Below the pieces are notes generated by a model. The model was not told the origin of the DNA and did not search any database. It saw nothing but the letters and a program-made list of their open reading frames with translations. 64,000 nucleotides of DNA from NCBI GenBank assembly GCA_944390935.1, contig CALXRU010000005.1, forward strand, positions 1 to 64,000, given 5' to 3'. The translations under genes and the position numbers were made by a program. Shown one piece after another: positions 20,203 through 30,211 of this stretch; positions within the stretch are counted from its first letter, which is position 1, and the number at the start of each line of letters is the position of its first letter. The DNA comes from Acidaminococcaceae bacterium. Lineage in GTDB: Bacteria; Bacillota; Negativicutes; Acidaminococcales; Acidaminococcaceae.

Positions 20203-20224
20203 AGCAGACCTTTTGCAGTCTGCT
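20203..20224 (-). terminator. Terminator of pyrG
   Basis: Stem AGCAGAC / GTCTGCT with an eight-base loop, followed by TTTTTG on the minus strand, 20 bases after the pyrG stop. Confidence 0.85.
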
Positions 20225-20244
20225 CTTTGGTTATTTTACCGGCT

Positions 20245-21885
<1,641 letters not shown>

Positions 21886-21895
21886 TTAAACTGCA

Positions 21896-23554
21896 TTACA
21901 TTCTTTCCGGTGCGGATACGCCTAAAATATTCAGGGCGTGGCGCAGCACGTGCTGCGTTGCTTTAACAAGTTTAATGCGTGCCTGCTGCAATTCCGGGTC
22001 AACACCCAAAATGCGGCACTGGTTATAGAAGGAATGGAACAGGCCTGCCAGCTCATGCACATAATGTGCAACGCGGTGCACGGCACGTTCCTTCGCCGCC
22101 GAAGCAATCAGCTCCGGATATTCGCCCAGCTTTTTGATAAGCTCGGTTTCGGTCGGGTCGGTCAGCAAAGTATAATCGGCGTCAGCCGCTTCTTCAATGC
22201 CTGCTTCCTTCAGCTGGCGGAAGATACTGCAGATACGCGCATGCGCATACTGGATATAGTAAACCGGGTTCTCGTTGGATTTTTCGGTCGCCAGCGTCAG
22301 GTCAAAGTCAAGCTGACTGTCGATGCTGCGCATTACAAAGAAGAACCTTGCAGCGTCGGTACCTACTTCTTCAATCAGCTCGTTCAGCGTTACGCTCTGG
22401 CCGGTACGCTTGGACATTTTAACCAGCTCACCGTTGCGGTACAGGCTTACCATCTGCAAAATCAAAACTTCCAGCTGGTCGGGGTTGTAGCCCAGCGCGC
22501 CCACAGCCGCCTTCATGCGGGCAATGTAGCCGTGGTGGTCGGCGCCCCACAGGTTGATTACACGGTCAAAGCCGCGTTCAAATTTATTGCGGTGGTAGGC
22601 AATATCGGCTGCAAAGTAGGTCGGCACGCCGTTATCGCGGATAACCACGCGGTCTTTATCGTCGCCGTGCTCGGTAGCTTTCAGCCACAAAGCGCCGTCC
22701 TTTTCATACATATAACCGCGTTCGGTCAGCAAATCGCAGGCTTCTTTAATTTTGTTGCCGTCGTGCAAAGTCTGCTCGCTGAACCAAACGTCGTAAGTTA
22801 CGTTAAACGCTTCCAAATCCTCTTTCAGCGCCGCCAGTTTTTCTTTTAGCGCAATGGTGCGGAATTCTTCAATGCGTTTATCCTCATCCATGTGCAGGAA
22901 TTTATCGCCGTAAATGCGTTTAATGCGTTCTGCCGTTTCAATTATATCATGTCCGTGGTAGCCGTTTTCCGGAAATTCCACATCGATGCCGTAAGCTTCA
23001 AGGTAACGCGCGTTAACGGAGGCGGCAAGGTTGTTAATCTGGTTGCCGGCGTCATTGATGTAATATTCACGGGTTACATCGTAGCCTGCCGCTTTCATAA
23101 GGTTAGCCAGCGAGCTGCCAACCGCTGCGCCGCGTCCATGCCCTACATGCAGCGGGCCGGTCGGGTTGGCGCTTACATATTCAAGCTGGATTTTTTCTTT
23201 GGTCGGCGCGGTCAGGTTGCCGTAATTTTCACCGGCTTTGACAATGTTGGCAAACATATCGCTCAGCCAGTTATCTTTTAAATAAAAATTGATGAAGCCC
23301 GGGCCTGCAATTTCAGCCCTGTCCACGTAAGCGCAGTCAAGGTTGTCAATTACAGCCTGCGCCACGATTCTCGGATTGCATTTTAAGCTTCTGGCAGACT
23401 GCATGGCAAAGTTGCTGGCAAAATCGCCGAATTCCTTTTGCGGCGGTACTTCCAAAAGCACCTCAGGCAATTCGCCCTCCTTAACAGTTCCCTTTTCAAT
23501 AGCGGTAAGGGCAGCCTTTTTAATGGCGCCTGCCAAAATTTCTTTAATATCCAT
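21896..23554 (-). CDS. argS: Arginyl-tRNA synthetase
   Basis: Class I synthetase of 552 residues. The N-terminal Add1 domain (FGDFASNFAM), the HIGH-equivalent HVGHGRGAAVG, the KMSKRTGQSV loop and the DALR anticodon-binding domain at the C-terminus are all present. The ATG at 23554 lies six bases after AGGAGG and overlaps the last 11 bases of the DUF1934 gene, so the pair is coupled. Confidence 0.97.
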   Translation of the reverse strand: MDIKEILAGAIKKAALTAIEKGTVKEGELPEVLLEVPPQKEFGDFASNFAMQSARSLKCNPRIVAQAVIDNLDCAYVDRAEIAGPGFINFYLKDNWLSDMFANIVKAGENYGNLTAPTKEKIQLEYVSANPTGPLHVGHGRGAAVGSSLANLMKAAGYDVTREYYINDAGNQINNLAASVNARYLEAYGIDVEFPENGYHGHDIIETAERIKRIYGDKFLHMDEDKRIEEFRTIALKEKLAALKEDLEAFNVTYDVWFSEQTLHDGNKIKEACDLLTERGYMYEKDGALWLKATEHGDDKDRVVIRDNGVPTYFAADIAYHRNKFERGFDRVINLWGADHHGYIARMKAAVGALGYNPDQLEVLILQMVSLYRNGELVKMSKRTGQSVTLNELIEEVGTDAARFFFVMRSIDSQLDFDLTLATEKSNENPVYYIQYAHARICSIFRQLKEAGIEEAADADYTLLTDPTETELIKKLGEYPELIASAAKERAVHRVAHYVHELAGLFHSFYNQCRILGVDPELQQARIKLVKATQHVLRHALNILGVSAPERM

Positions 23555-23978
23555 GCGCATCCTCCTCGATAACAATCTTTATTTTCATTTCGTTGCGTTC
23601 CTGTCCCGCCAGCTCCAGCATGTATTCCAGTTCAATGTTCCAGATGCCGTTGCGGCAGTAAACATACACATATTCGGTATTTGTCTTTAATCCAAAGGTC
23701 ATATACGGCGTTTTATAAACGCTGATACATTCAAGCCCCTGTGCAAATTCCTGGCGCGATTCTACCGTGCCGCTGCGGATAATAACTACGTTGTCGTAAT
23801 CCCATTTAATGGTAGTTTTGGTGCCCTTCATGCCAACGGCATCCGTTTCATCGTAAAAAACATAAAACTTGCCGTTTTTTTCAGCCATTCTGCCAAACGA
23901 TACCGTTTCGATGGCGGATTGTTCGCCGCCGCTTTTTTCAAAACTTTTAACGTGGATTTTTACATTCTTCATTTCCAT
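23544..23978 (-). CDS. DUF1934 (YwiB-like) beta-barrel protein
   Basis: 144-residue soluble protein of the calycin-like DUF1934 family (FYVFYDE, TTIKWDYDNVVIIRSG, MTFGLKTNTEYVYVY). In Bacillus subtilis ywiB also stands directly before argS. Function unknown. The start at 23978 lies eight bases after GGAG; twelve further open codons upstream reach into a leader hairpin and are not favoured. Confidence 0.85.
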   Translation of the reverse strand: MEMKNVKIHVKSFEKSGGEQSAIETVSFGRMAEKNGKFYVFYDETDAVGMKGTKTTIKWDYDNVVIIRSGTVESRQEFAQGLECISVYKTPYMTFGLKTNTEYVYVYCRNGIWNIELEYMLELAGQERNEMKIKIVIEEDAHGY

Positions 23979-24000
23979 AAAAAGCACTCCAAAAATGGCC

Positions 24001-24053
24001 GGAGCCTGCTTCACTTTCAGGTTTCCTTCAACTATAAAAACGAAGCAAGCTCC
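24001..24053 (-). promoter_or_regulatory. Long stem-loop in the DUF1934-argS leader
   Basis: GGAGCCTGCTTC (24001-24012) and GAAGCAAGCTCC (24042-24053) pair over 12 bp in the minus-strand RNA with one G-U pair, enclosing a 29-base loop. It ends about ten bases before the DUF1934 ribosome binding site. No T-box sequence and no U-tract are visible. Confidence 0.5.
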
Positions 24054-24098
24054 TCAACAATTTTATCACGGTCCAAAAACTGCCAAAACTTCTTAAAT

Positions 24099-24127
24099 AT
24101 TATATCTCACCCTCACGGTACAGTCAA
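24099..24127 (-). promoter_or_regulatory. Promoter of DUF1934-argS
   Basis: Minus-strand TTGACT (24122-24127), 17 bases, TATAAT (24099-24104). Confidence 0.85.
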
Positions 24128-24158
24128 CCGCATATAATTTTTACGGCGACGAATTTGC

Positions 24159-24187
24159 TTGTTTAATGCAATAAAGAAGTGTATAAT
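24159..24187 (+). promoter_or_regulatory. Promoter of putP
   Basis: TTGTTT (24159-24164), 17 bases, TATAAT (24182-24187), about 40 bases before the putP start. It is divergent from the DUF1934 promoter. Confidence 0.7.
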
Positions 24188-24228
24188 TAATATATTATTT
24201 ACATAAACCAAACATGGGAGGAGTTTTT

Positions 24229-25716
24229 ATGGAACAGGATTTAGGCAGTATATTAGCCTATGCGCTGTACTTTATTGTACTGTTCGCAATAGGGCTTTAC
24301 CATATGAAGGACACCGGCGATATGCAGAGCTACATGCTCGGCGGCCGTAAAATCGGCCCGTGGGTTTCGGCAATGAGCGCCGAAGCTTCCGACATGAGCG
24401 GCTGGATGCTGATGGGTTTGCCGGGCTACGCTTATGTGGCAGGTGTCAGCGCTTTCTGGATTGCTATCGGCCTTGCGCTCGGCACCTGGCTGAACTGGCG
24501 TTTTGTGGCGCAGCGTCTGCGTATTTACACCAAAATCGCCAATGACTCCATCACGCTGCCGGACTTTTTTGAAAACCGCTACAACGATAAAAGCAAAATT
24601 CTGCGTATCGTATCGGCCGTATTTATTTTTATTTTCTTTTTAATTTACACCGCGTCCGGTTTTGTTGCCGGCGGCAGATTGTTTACCACCGTTTTTGATA
24701 TTTCTTACGTATCCTCGCTGTTAATTACGGCGGGCATCGTAATTTTCTACACCTTTACCGGCGGTTATCTGGCCGTGTGCCGCACGGACTTTTTCCAGGG
24801 CACGCTGATGTTTTTTGCCATCATTGTCGTACCTGTTACCGGCGTAATGATTGCAGGCGGCCCTACGGAAACAATTGCTTCGCTGCATGCGCTGAACCCG
24901 AACTATTTTAACATGCTTACCGACGCCACCGGCTTAACACTGAGCTTTACAGCGATTGTTTCCCTTATCGGCTGGGGCCTTGGATACTTTGGCCAGCCTC
25001 ACATTCTCGTACGTTTTATGAGCATTACCTCCGCCAAAGAAATTCCGCAGGCAACGCGCATTGCCATGGTATGGGTAATCTTCTCCCTGTTCTTTGCCGT
25101 TGCTTCCGGCCTTGTCGGCCGCGTTGTGCTGGGCGACATTTTAACCGGCGTTAACGCCGAAACCGTTTTCATGGTTATGAACGAACAGTTCTTTAACTCC
25201 TTTATGGCTGCCATCATCATCTCCGCCATTTTGGGCGCGATTATGAGTACCTCCTCCGGTCAGCTGCTTGTTACGGCATCCGCCATTTCCACCGACTTTT
25301 ATCAGGCACTTCTGCGCAAAAACGCCAGCCAGAAGGAACTGGTTTTCGTCAGCAGAATCGCCGTTATTCTGGTATCTGCCTGCTCGCTGGCGCTGGCCTA
25401 CAACCCCAACAACTACATTCTTGATTTGGTTGCTTATGCGTGGGCGGGCTTCGGCGCTTCCTTCGGACCGCTGATGCTGTTCAGCCTGTTCTGGAAACGA
25501 ACCACCTTAAAAGGCGCGGTTGCAGGCGTATTCTTCGGCGGCAGCACCGTACTTTTGTGGAAGGAATGTTTCGCCTACACCGGTCTGTACGAAATCATCC
25601 CGGGCTTCATCGTTTCCTGCCTTGCCATCTTTGTTGTCAGCCTGCTGGATAAAAAACCGTCCGACGCTATCATCAAAGATTTTGAAACTACCGAAAAACA
25701 CCTCAACGATTTATAA
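24229..25716 (+). CDS. putP: Sodium/proline symporter
   Basis: Imports proline with Na+. A 495-residue SSS-family protein with about 13 transmembrane segments and the PutP marks MLGGRKIGPWVSAMSAEASDMSGW (split by family alignment), GYFGQPHILVRFM and AGFGASFGPLML. The start at 24229 lies five bases after GGAGGAG; five codons upstream are also open. Monocistronic between its own promoter and a bidirectional terminator. Confidence 0.94.
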   Translation: MEQDLGSILAYALYFIVLFAIGLYHMKDTGDMQSYMLGGRKIGPWVSAMSAEASDMSGWMLMGLPGYAYVAGVSAFWIAIGLALGTWLNWRFVAQRLRIYTKIANDSITLPDFFENRYNDKSKILRIVSAVFIFIFFLIYTASGFVAGGRLFTTVFDISYVSSLLITAGIVIFYTFTGGYLAVCRTDFFQGTLMFFAIIVVPVTGVMIAGGPTETIASLHALNPNYFNMLTDATGLTLSFTAIVSLIGWGLGYFGQPHILVRFMSITSAKEIPQATRIAMVWVIFSLFFAVASGLVGRVVLGDILTGVNAETVFMVMNEQFFNSFMAAIIISAILGAIMSTSSGQLLVTASAISTDFYQALLRKNASQKELVFVSRIAVILVSACSLALAYNPNNYILDLVAYAWAGFGASFGPLMLFSLFWKRTTLKGAVAGVFFGGSTVLLWKECFAYTGLYEIIPGFIVSCLAIFVVSLLDKKPSDAIIKDFETTEKHLNDL

Positions 25717-25728
25717 TCCGGATAAACA

Positions 25729-25761
25729 AAAATCCTGCACAGAAATGTGCAGGATTTTTTT
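25729..25761. terminator. Bidirectional terminator between putP and the flavoprotein gene
   Basis: A 12-13 bp stem AAATCCTGCACA / TGTGCAGGATTT with a GAAA tetraloop, flanked by A-run and T-run, serves the converging putP and iron-sulfur flavoprotein genes. Confidence 0.92.
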
Positions 25762-25775
25762 ATGCCGTTTTTAAT

Positions 25776-26306
25776 TTACAGGCTCTGCCCAAGTTTAAAG
25801 GCTTCGTCCGGATAATTTGTTTTTGCAATCGCATCGCGTGTCGGGCAGCCCGCCGCCAGCACCATACCGCGGTCCTGCCAGTGCATATAACCCGCAAGCG
25901 TTTGGTAGTGTTTTGTAATACTGCGCATCGTCAGCGGAGTATTGCTGCCCGCAGCGGCCAACAGCACCGATTGCTTGTTATTGATATCGTATGTACGCGA
26001 ATAAAAACGGTCGATAACTGTTTTAAGCTGCGCGCTGAACGCAAAATAATAAACAGGCGTTACCAGCGCAATTACATCGGCTTCCCTTAATTTTTGGATA
26101 GCTTCATTTTCAATATCGTCCTTATGCACGCATGGCCCGCTCATGCCGCAGGCATCGCAGCCAAGGCACGGATGAATATTGCGGAACGCCGCGTCAAAAC
26201 GGTAAATTTCGTGCCCTTTGCTCTCTGCACCTTCAATAAATTTATCAGCCAGTAAATCCGTCGTCCCCTCTTTATGCGGGCTGCCGGTTAAAACTACTAT
26301 TTTCAT
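25776..26306 (-). CDS. Iron-sulfur flavoprotein / NADPH-dependent FMN reductase, cytoplasmic form
   Basis: Flavodoxin-fold redox protein of 176 residues. The FMN phosphate-binding loop is LTGSPHKEGTTDLLADKF near the N-terminus (TGSPHKEGT). A compact cysteine motif C-x2-C-x2-C-x5-C (CLGCDACGMSGPC) follows, the spacing known for the [4Fe-4S] site of methanogen iron-sulfur flavoprotein. TPVYYFAFSAQLKTVIDR is the usual FMN and dimer region. The start at 26306 is six bases beyond an ATG that touches the GAGGG site. It is a close paralogue of the exported gene immediately upstream. The electron partner is unknown. Confidence 0.85.
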   Translation of the reverse strand: MKIVVLTGSPHKEGTTDLLADKFIEGAESKGHEIYRFDAAFRNIHPCLGCDACGMSGPCVHKDDIENEAIQKLREADVIALVTPVYYFAFSAQLKTVIDRFYSRTYDINNKQSVLLAAAGSNTPLTMRSITKHYQTLAGYMHWQDRGMVLAAGCPTRDAIAKTNYPDEAFKLGQSL

Positions 26307-26330
26307 TCTCATCCCTCGCTTCTTCTGCCG

Positions 26331-27008
26331 TTAAATGCTCATGCCAAGGCGCTTTGCCTGCTCTGGAAACTCCGTTGCTTCAATCATGCGACGTGTGCCG
26401 CAGCCGTAACCAAGCACCATGCCCATATCCTGCCAGTGCATAAATTCAACCAGCGATTGATAATGGTCAACCAATGCGTCAAAAGTCCATCCGGAGCTGT
26501 TCCACGCCGTCGCCATCAAAATGCTCTTTTTGCCGTCAAAGCGGCGCAGCCTGCCGTGCATACGGTCGATAACCGTTTTCAGCTGTGCCGACATATCATA
26601 ATAATACAGCGGCGTTACCAGAACAATTAAATCCGCCGCCAAAAGCTGCGGCATCAGCTCGCGTTCAATATCATCCTTAAAAATACACGGCCCGTCCATC
26701 TCGCAGGCGTTGCAGCCGGTGCAGGCGTGAATATTCTTAAACGCAGCGTTAAAGCGGAACACCTCATGCCCTTTTGCTTCCGCGCCTTCAATAAATTTAT
26801 CGGCGAGTAACGCCGATGTGCCCGCTTTATGCGGACTGCCTGTTATAACTGCAATTTTCATTTTACCACTCTCTTTTTCTGCTGCGTTATTGGCAGCGGC
26901 AAAACCTGTGCCGGATGTATCGCCGCCAAGCATATTCAGGCCGCAGCCGCTTAAAAACAGCGTCATTAAGCCCGAACAGCTTACTTTTAAAAATTCCCTG
27001 CGGTTCAT
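26331..27008 (-). CDS. Tat-exported lipoprotein iron-sulfur flavoprotein
   Basis: Same family as the downstream gene, with strong similarity from residue 50 on (GSPHKAGTSALLADKFIEGA, CTGCNACEMDGPC with C-x2-C-x2-C-x5-C). An extra 49-residue N-terminus carries a twin-arginine motif (NRREFLK, residues 2-8), a hydrophobic stretch and a lipobox LSGC with Cys22. A Tat signal fits export of a folded, cofactor-loaded protein to the outer face of the membrane. An internal ATG (residue 50) behind a purine-rich GAGAGTGG could give a second, cytoplasmic form. AGGAGGGG precedes the first ATG. It has its own promoter and 24 bases separate it from the next gene. Confidence 0.82.
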   Translation of the reverse strand: MNRREFLKVSCSGLMTLFLSGCGLNMLGGDTSGTGFAAANNAAEKESGKMKIAVITGSPHKAGTSALLADKFIEGAEAKGHEVFRFNAAFKNIHACTGCNACEMDGPCIFKDDIERELMPQLLAADLIVLVTPLYYYDMSAQLKTVIDRMHGRLRRFDGKKSILMATAWNSSGWTFDALVDHYQSLVEFMHWQDMGMVLGYGCGTRRMIEATEFPEQAKRLGMSI

Positions 27009-27042
27009 AAGCTCCCCTCCTGCTTATTTTATTTCTGTTTTA

Positions 27043-27072
27043 ATTATATTAAGCCGCCGCCAGCCAGTCCAA
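27043..27072 (-). promoter_or_regulatory. Promoter of the flavoprotein pair
   Basis: Minus-strand TTGGAC (27067-27072), 18 bases, TATAAT (27043-27048). Confidence 0.7.
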
Positions 27073-27113
27073 TGCTTATTTTTACTGCCCGGCCATGCCT
27101 TTTGGTAATAAAA

Positions 27114-27140
27114 AATCCCGCAAGGTTGCCCCGCAGGATT
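27114..27140 (-). terminator. Terminator of azlCD
   Basis: A 12-bp stem (AATCCTGCGGGG with CCTTGCGGGATT on the minus strand, three G-U pairs) with a three-base loop, followed by TTTTATTACC. It lies about 85 bases after azlD; that 85-base stretch shows nothing else. Confidence 0.85.
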
Positions 27141-27225
27141 CATGCCTTAAACGCATATAAAATTGGCATTTTAAGCATTGGCAATTTTGCCGCCGTTATT
27201 TTACAATTAAATTGCACAAGCAGAT

Positions 27226-27555
27226 TTAAAATACCTTCTGCACCAGAAACATATACGCCAGCGTGCCGCCCGCAATGCTCAGCAGCATGCTGCGCCGCCA
27301 GAAATGCAGCGCCAGCGTAAGTGCCGTGCAGATAAATTCCGGCGCGCCGTGCCATGCGTTAAAAGGTGCGTCCTTTAAGCTGTAAACCACCAGCATGCCC
27401 GTAACGGCAAAGGGCAGAACCTTGCCAAGATAGTTTACAAACGGCGGTATTTGGCGCCCACCGCTGAAAATTATAAAAGGCAGGCTGCGCGTCAGCACCG
27501 TTGCCAAAATAATGGCGGCAATCATAATGACACTTTGCCACACTGTCATCGTCAT
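27226..27555 (-). CDS. azlD: Branched-chain amino acid transport protein AzlD
   Basis: Small membrane subunit, 109 residues with about four hydrophobic segments (TRSLPFIIF, GKVLPFAVTGMLVVYSL). It works with AzlC as an exporter of branched-chain amino acids or analogues in the two-component LIV-E family. Its ATG overlaps the azlC stop as ATGA. Confidence 0.9.
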   Translation of the reverse strand: MTMTVWQSVIMIAAIILATVLTRSLPFIIFSGGRQIPPFVNYLGKVLPFAVTGMLVVYSLKDAPFNAWHGAPEFICTALTLALHFWRRSMLLSIAGGTLAYMFLVQKVF

Positions 27556-28247
27556 GCGTGTACCCTCCTTTTAAGCAGGGCAAAAATTGCCAGTATCAAA
27601 AGCATCGAAGGTATCATAAAATTTTCCGTACCAAACACGAACAGGCACAATGCCGAAGCTGCAAGCCCCGTCATCGCCGCGCCGTGGGCATCGGCGTTAA
27701 GCCACTGCTCCGCAAAAATTACCACAAACAGCGCAGGCAGCACAAACTCAATGCCTTCGGTCGGTAAATCCAGCGCACTGCCGATAAGCGCACCCAGCGT
27801 TGCGCCTGCTACCCAGTAAAAATGGTTCAGCAGCGTTACAAAAAACATAAACCAGCCGTGGTCAACGCCCTCCGGCACTTTGGTCATGCTGTTGATGGCA
27901 AAGCTCTCGTCGCACATGCCAAAGATAAGGTAAAACTTTTTCCAGCCGGTGTTGCTGTATGGTTTTAACATTGAGATAGCGTAAAACAAATGGCGCGCGT
28001 TCAGCATAAACGCCCCCAAAAATGCTGCCAGCGGTTCAAAAGCGCCCAGCAGCAAATTAACGGACACAAATTCCACCGAGCCCGCAAAAATCAAAAGGCT
28101 CATCAAAAACGGGTACAGCGGCGAAAAGCCCTTGCTGACCATTAAAAATCCGTAGGACGCGCCGAGAAAAATAAAACTCGCGCCAATCGGCACCGTATAT
28201 GGAAAAGCCGCCTTAAAAGCCTTTGCTTTGATATTCAAACTAATCAT
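27552..28247 (-). CDS. azlC: Branched-chain amino acid permease AzlC
   Basis: Large membrane subunit of the LIV-E family, 231 residues. Family motifs are seen: PYTVPIGASFIFLGASYGFLM near the N-terminus (GASYGFLM), AGSVEFVSV, LNARHLFYAISML and GMCDESFA. The ATG at 28247 touches AAGGG directly, so a TTG at 28238 may be the real start. It is divergent from the DUF362 gene. Confidence 0.9.
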   Translation of the reverse strand: MISLNIKAKAFKAAFPYTVPIGASFIFLGASYGFLMVSKGFSPLYPFLMSLLIFAGSVEFVSVNLLLGAFEPLAAFLGAFMLNARHLFYAISMLKPYSNTGWKKFYLIFGMCDESFAINSMTKVPEGVDHGWFMFFVTLLNHFYWVAGATLGALIGSALDLPTEGIEFVLPALFVVIFAEQWLNADAHGAAMTGLAASALCLFVFGTENFMIPSMLLILAIFALLKRRVHA

Positions 28248-28451
28248 CCCTTAAAAGTTTAACGCGGCGGCAGTTTTATTTAGCCGCCAATGTTGCTATA
28301 ATAATATTAGAAGTAAATATGCACCGGCCTTACAGCCGCCATTTACTATTTTAACCAACCTGCCGTAAGCTGTCAAACGCTGGCGGCATGCGTTTTTAAA
28401 TTTTGCAATTTATATAAACTTTGTTACGCAAATTTTAAAGGAGGCTTTAAT
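28248..28451. other. Divergent intergenic region between azlC and the DUF362 gene
   Basis: 204 bases without a gene. GGCGGC or GCCGCC occurs at 28266-28271, 28283-28288 and near 28336, and again near 28383 as GGCGGC. The first two can form a hairpin in the azlC leader. TATAAT-like boxes are present on both strands, but no convincing -35 could be assigned. Confidence 0.4.
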
Positions 28452-29459
28452 ATGACCACACAAAAACCTGTACCCGGCACCGGCGGCGGCCATTACATTC
28501 CCTATGCACAACGCAGCGGCGCAGAATCCGTCGTATATTTTACGCGCGATTTATCTGCCGAAGGGCTGCTGAAAATTTTTAACCGCATTAACGAAAATCT
28601 CACCGGCAAAGTTGGCATTAAGCTGCACACCGGCGAGCCGCACGGTCCGAACATTATCCCACGCCCGTGGGTTAAAAATTTAATTGAAAAAGCGCTGCCC
28701 GGCGCAACGGTTGTTGAAACAAATTCCTACTACGAAGGCGGGCGCTACACCACCGAGAAGCACCGCGAAACGCTGAAGATAAACGGCTGGGACTTTTGCC
28801 CTGTTGATATTATGGACGAGAACGGCACAGTTGCCCTGCCGGTAAAAAATGCCAAATGGTTTATCGAAATGCACATGGGCAAAAATTTGCTGAATTATGA
28901 TTCGCTGTTTGTGCTGACACATTTTAAAGGGCATGTTAAAGGCGGCTTCGGCGGCAGCGATAAAAATATCGGTATCGGCTGTGCGGATGGGCGCATCGGC
29001 AAAAAAGCCATCCATACCACTCCCGGCTCCGACGATATGTGGGATATCTCCGACGAAGAATTTATGGAAAGAATGACGGAATCCGCCAAGGCCGTTGTTG
29101 ACCACTTTGGCAAAAACATTGCTTTTGTTAACGTAATGCGCAACATGTCAGTATCGTGCGACTGCGAAGGCACGGCAGCTGCGCCTGTGGTAACGCCTAA
29201 CGTCGGTATCCTCGCCTCGCTGGATATTTTAGCGGTTGACCAGGCCTGCGTCGACCTTGTTTATGCCATGAAGGAGGAAGACCGCCACGCGCTTGTTGAA
29301 CGCATGGAAACCCGCCACGGCCTGCGCCAGCTGACTTACATGAAAGAGCTGCACATGGGCAACGACAAGTATAAACTCATCGACATCGACAACGGCGATA
29401 AAGAAATCACCCTCGCCGAAGCAGTTAAAGATGTTGTGCCCTTTGTGGCGGAAAAATAA
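28452..29459 (+). CDS. DUF362 domain protein
   Basis: 335 residues, recognised by GKVGIKLHTGEPHGPN, VVETNSYYEGGR, LTHFKGHVKGGFGG and the IGIGCADGRIGKK region, typical of DUF362. Many members carry a C-terminal ferredoxin domain; this one does not, but conserved cysteines remain (GCADG, SCDCEG). The biochemical role of the family is unsettled. AAAGGAGG precedes the ATG. Transcribed alone on the plus strand and ended by its own terminator. Confidence 0.85.
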   Translation: MTTQKPVPGTGGGHYIPYAQRSGAESVVYFTRDLSAEGLLKIFNRINENLTGKVGIKLHTGEPHGPNIIPRPWVKNLIEKALPGATVVETNSYYEGGRYTTEKHRETLKINGWDFCPVDIMDENGTVALPVKNAKWFIEMHMGKNLLNYDSLFVLTHFKGHVKGGFGGSDKNIGIGCADGRIGKKAIHTTPGSDDMWDISDEEFMERMTESAKAVVDHFGKNIAFVNVMRNMSVSCDCEGTAAAPVVTPNVGILASLDILAVDQACVDLVYAMKEEDRHALVERMETRHGLRQLTYMKELHMGNDKYKLIDIDNGDKEITLAEAVKDVVPFVAEK

Positions 29460-29491
29460 AATATACAAATGACTCGAAATCAAACAATCAC

Positions 29492-29519
29492 GCTCCTGCT
29501 TAATGCAGGAGCTTTTTTA
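29492..29519 (+). terminator. Terminator of the DUF362 gene
   Basis: Stem GCTCCTGC / GCAGGAGC with a five-base loop and seven T. Confidence 0.92.
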
Positions 29520-29530
29520 TGCAAACAAAA

Positions 29531-29553
29531 AGCACTGCCGTTTTGACAGTGCT
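29531..29553 (-). terminator. Terminator of tRNA-Ser
   Basis: Stem AGCACTG / CAGTGCT with TTTTTG following on the minus strand, just after the tRNA 3' end. Confidence 0.85.
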
Positions 29554-29558
29554 GAATT

Positions 29559-29648
<90 letters not shown>

Positions 29649-29692
29649 ATATTTTGTTAAGACGCTGCAGCTTGTTTGCAAGCGTCTTTATT

Positions 29693-29721
29693 ATTATACT
29701 ATTTAATTTTGCTTTTGCCAA
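29693..29721 (-). promoter_or_regulatory. Promoter of tRNA-Ser
   Basis: Minus-strand TTGGCA (29716-29721), 17 bases, TATAAT (29693-29698). Between it and the tRNA lies a hairpin with arms AAGACGCT / AGCGTCTT (about 29658-29687) with no U-tract, an unusual 5' leader. Confidence 0.8.
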
Positions 29722-29734
29722 GAGCGGATTTTAA

Positions 29735-30211
29735 TTAAGCCTGTTTTTGCTGTTTGTTTTCCGCACGGCGCTGTTTAAAAAAGTCCTTTATCACGGCTGC
29801 GCACGCTTCTTCGCACACGCCGCTTTTCACTTCCACGCTGTGGTTAAGGTTAGGGTTGCTTACCACGTTAAAAATGGATTCCGCCGCCCCTGCCTTCACG
29901 TCCGGGCAGCCGTACACCAAACGCTTCAGCCTGCTGTTCACAATCGCGCCGGCACACATCGGGCACGGCTCAACCGTCACGTACAGCGTAGCGTCGTTCA
30001 AACGCCAGCGTTCCAGCAAAGCGCAGGCTTCCATAATCGTAATCATCTCGGCGTGGGCCGTTGCATCGTGCCACGTTTCGCGCATATTGTGCGCCGCCGA
30101 TATTACCTTTCCGTCAGCCACCAGCACCGCACCAATGGGTATTTCGCCGCGCGCGGCAGCTTTTTTGGCTTCTTCTATCGCAAGGTTCATATAAAATTCG
30201 TCAGTTTGCAT
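29735..30211 (-). CDS. tadA: tRNA-specific adenosine deaminase TadA
   Basis: Converts A34 to inosine in tRNA-Arg(ACG). 158 residues with the zinc deaminase motif HAE (about residues 53-55) and PCPMCAGAI (Cys83 and Cys86). The ATG at 30211 lies six bases after AGGAGG and overlaps the end of the ABC-F gene by 11 bases. Confidence 0.95.
   Translation of the reverse strand: MQTDEFYMNLAIEEAKKAAARGEIPIGAVLVADGKVISAAHNMRETWHDATAHAEMITIMEACALLERWRLNDATLYVTVEPCPMCAGAIVNSRLKRLVYGCPDVKAGAAESIFNVVSNPNLNHSVEVKSGVCEEACAAVIKDFFKQRRAENKQQKQA

Noticed and set aside
23979-24092. A T-box in the DUF1934-argS leader.
   Set aside because: The leader is about 115 bases, lacks the conserved T-box bulge sequence, and the hairpin is not followed by a terminator.
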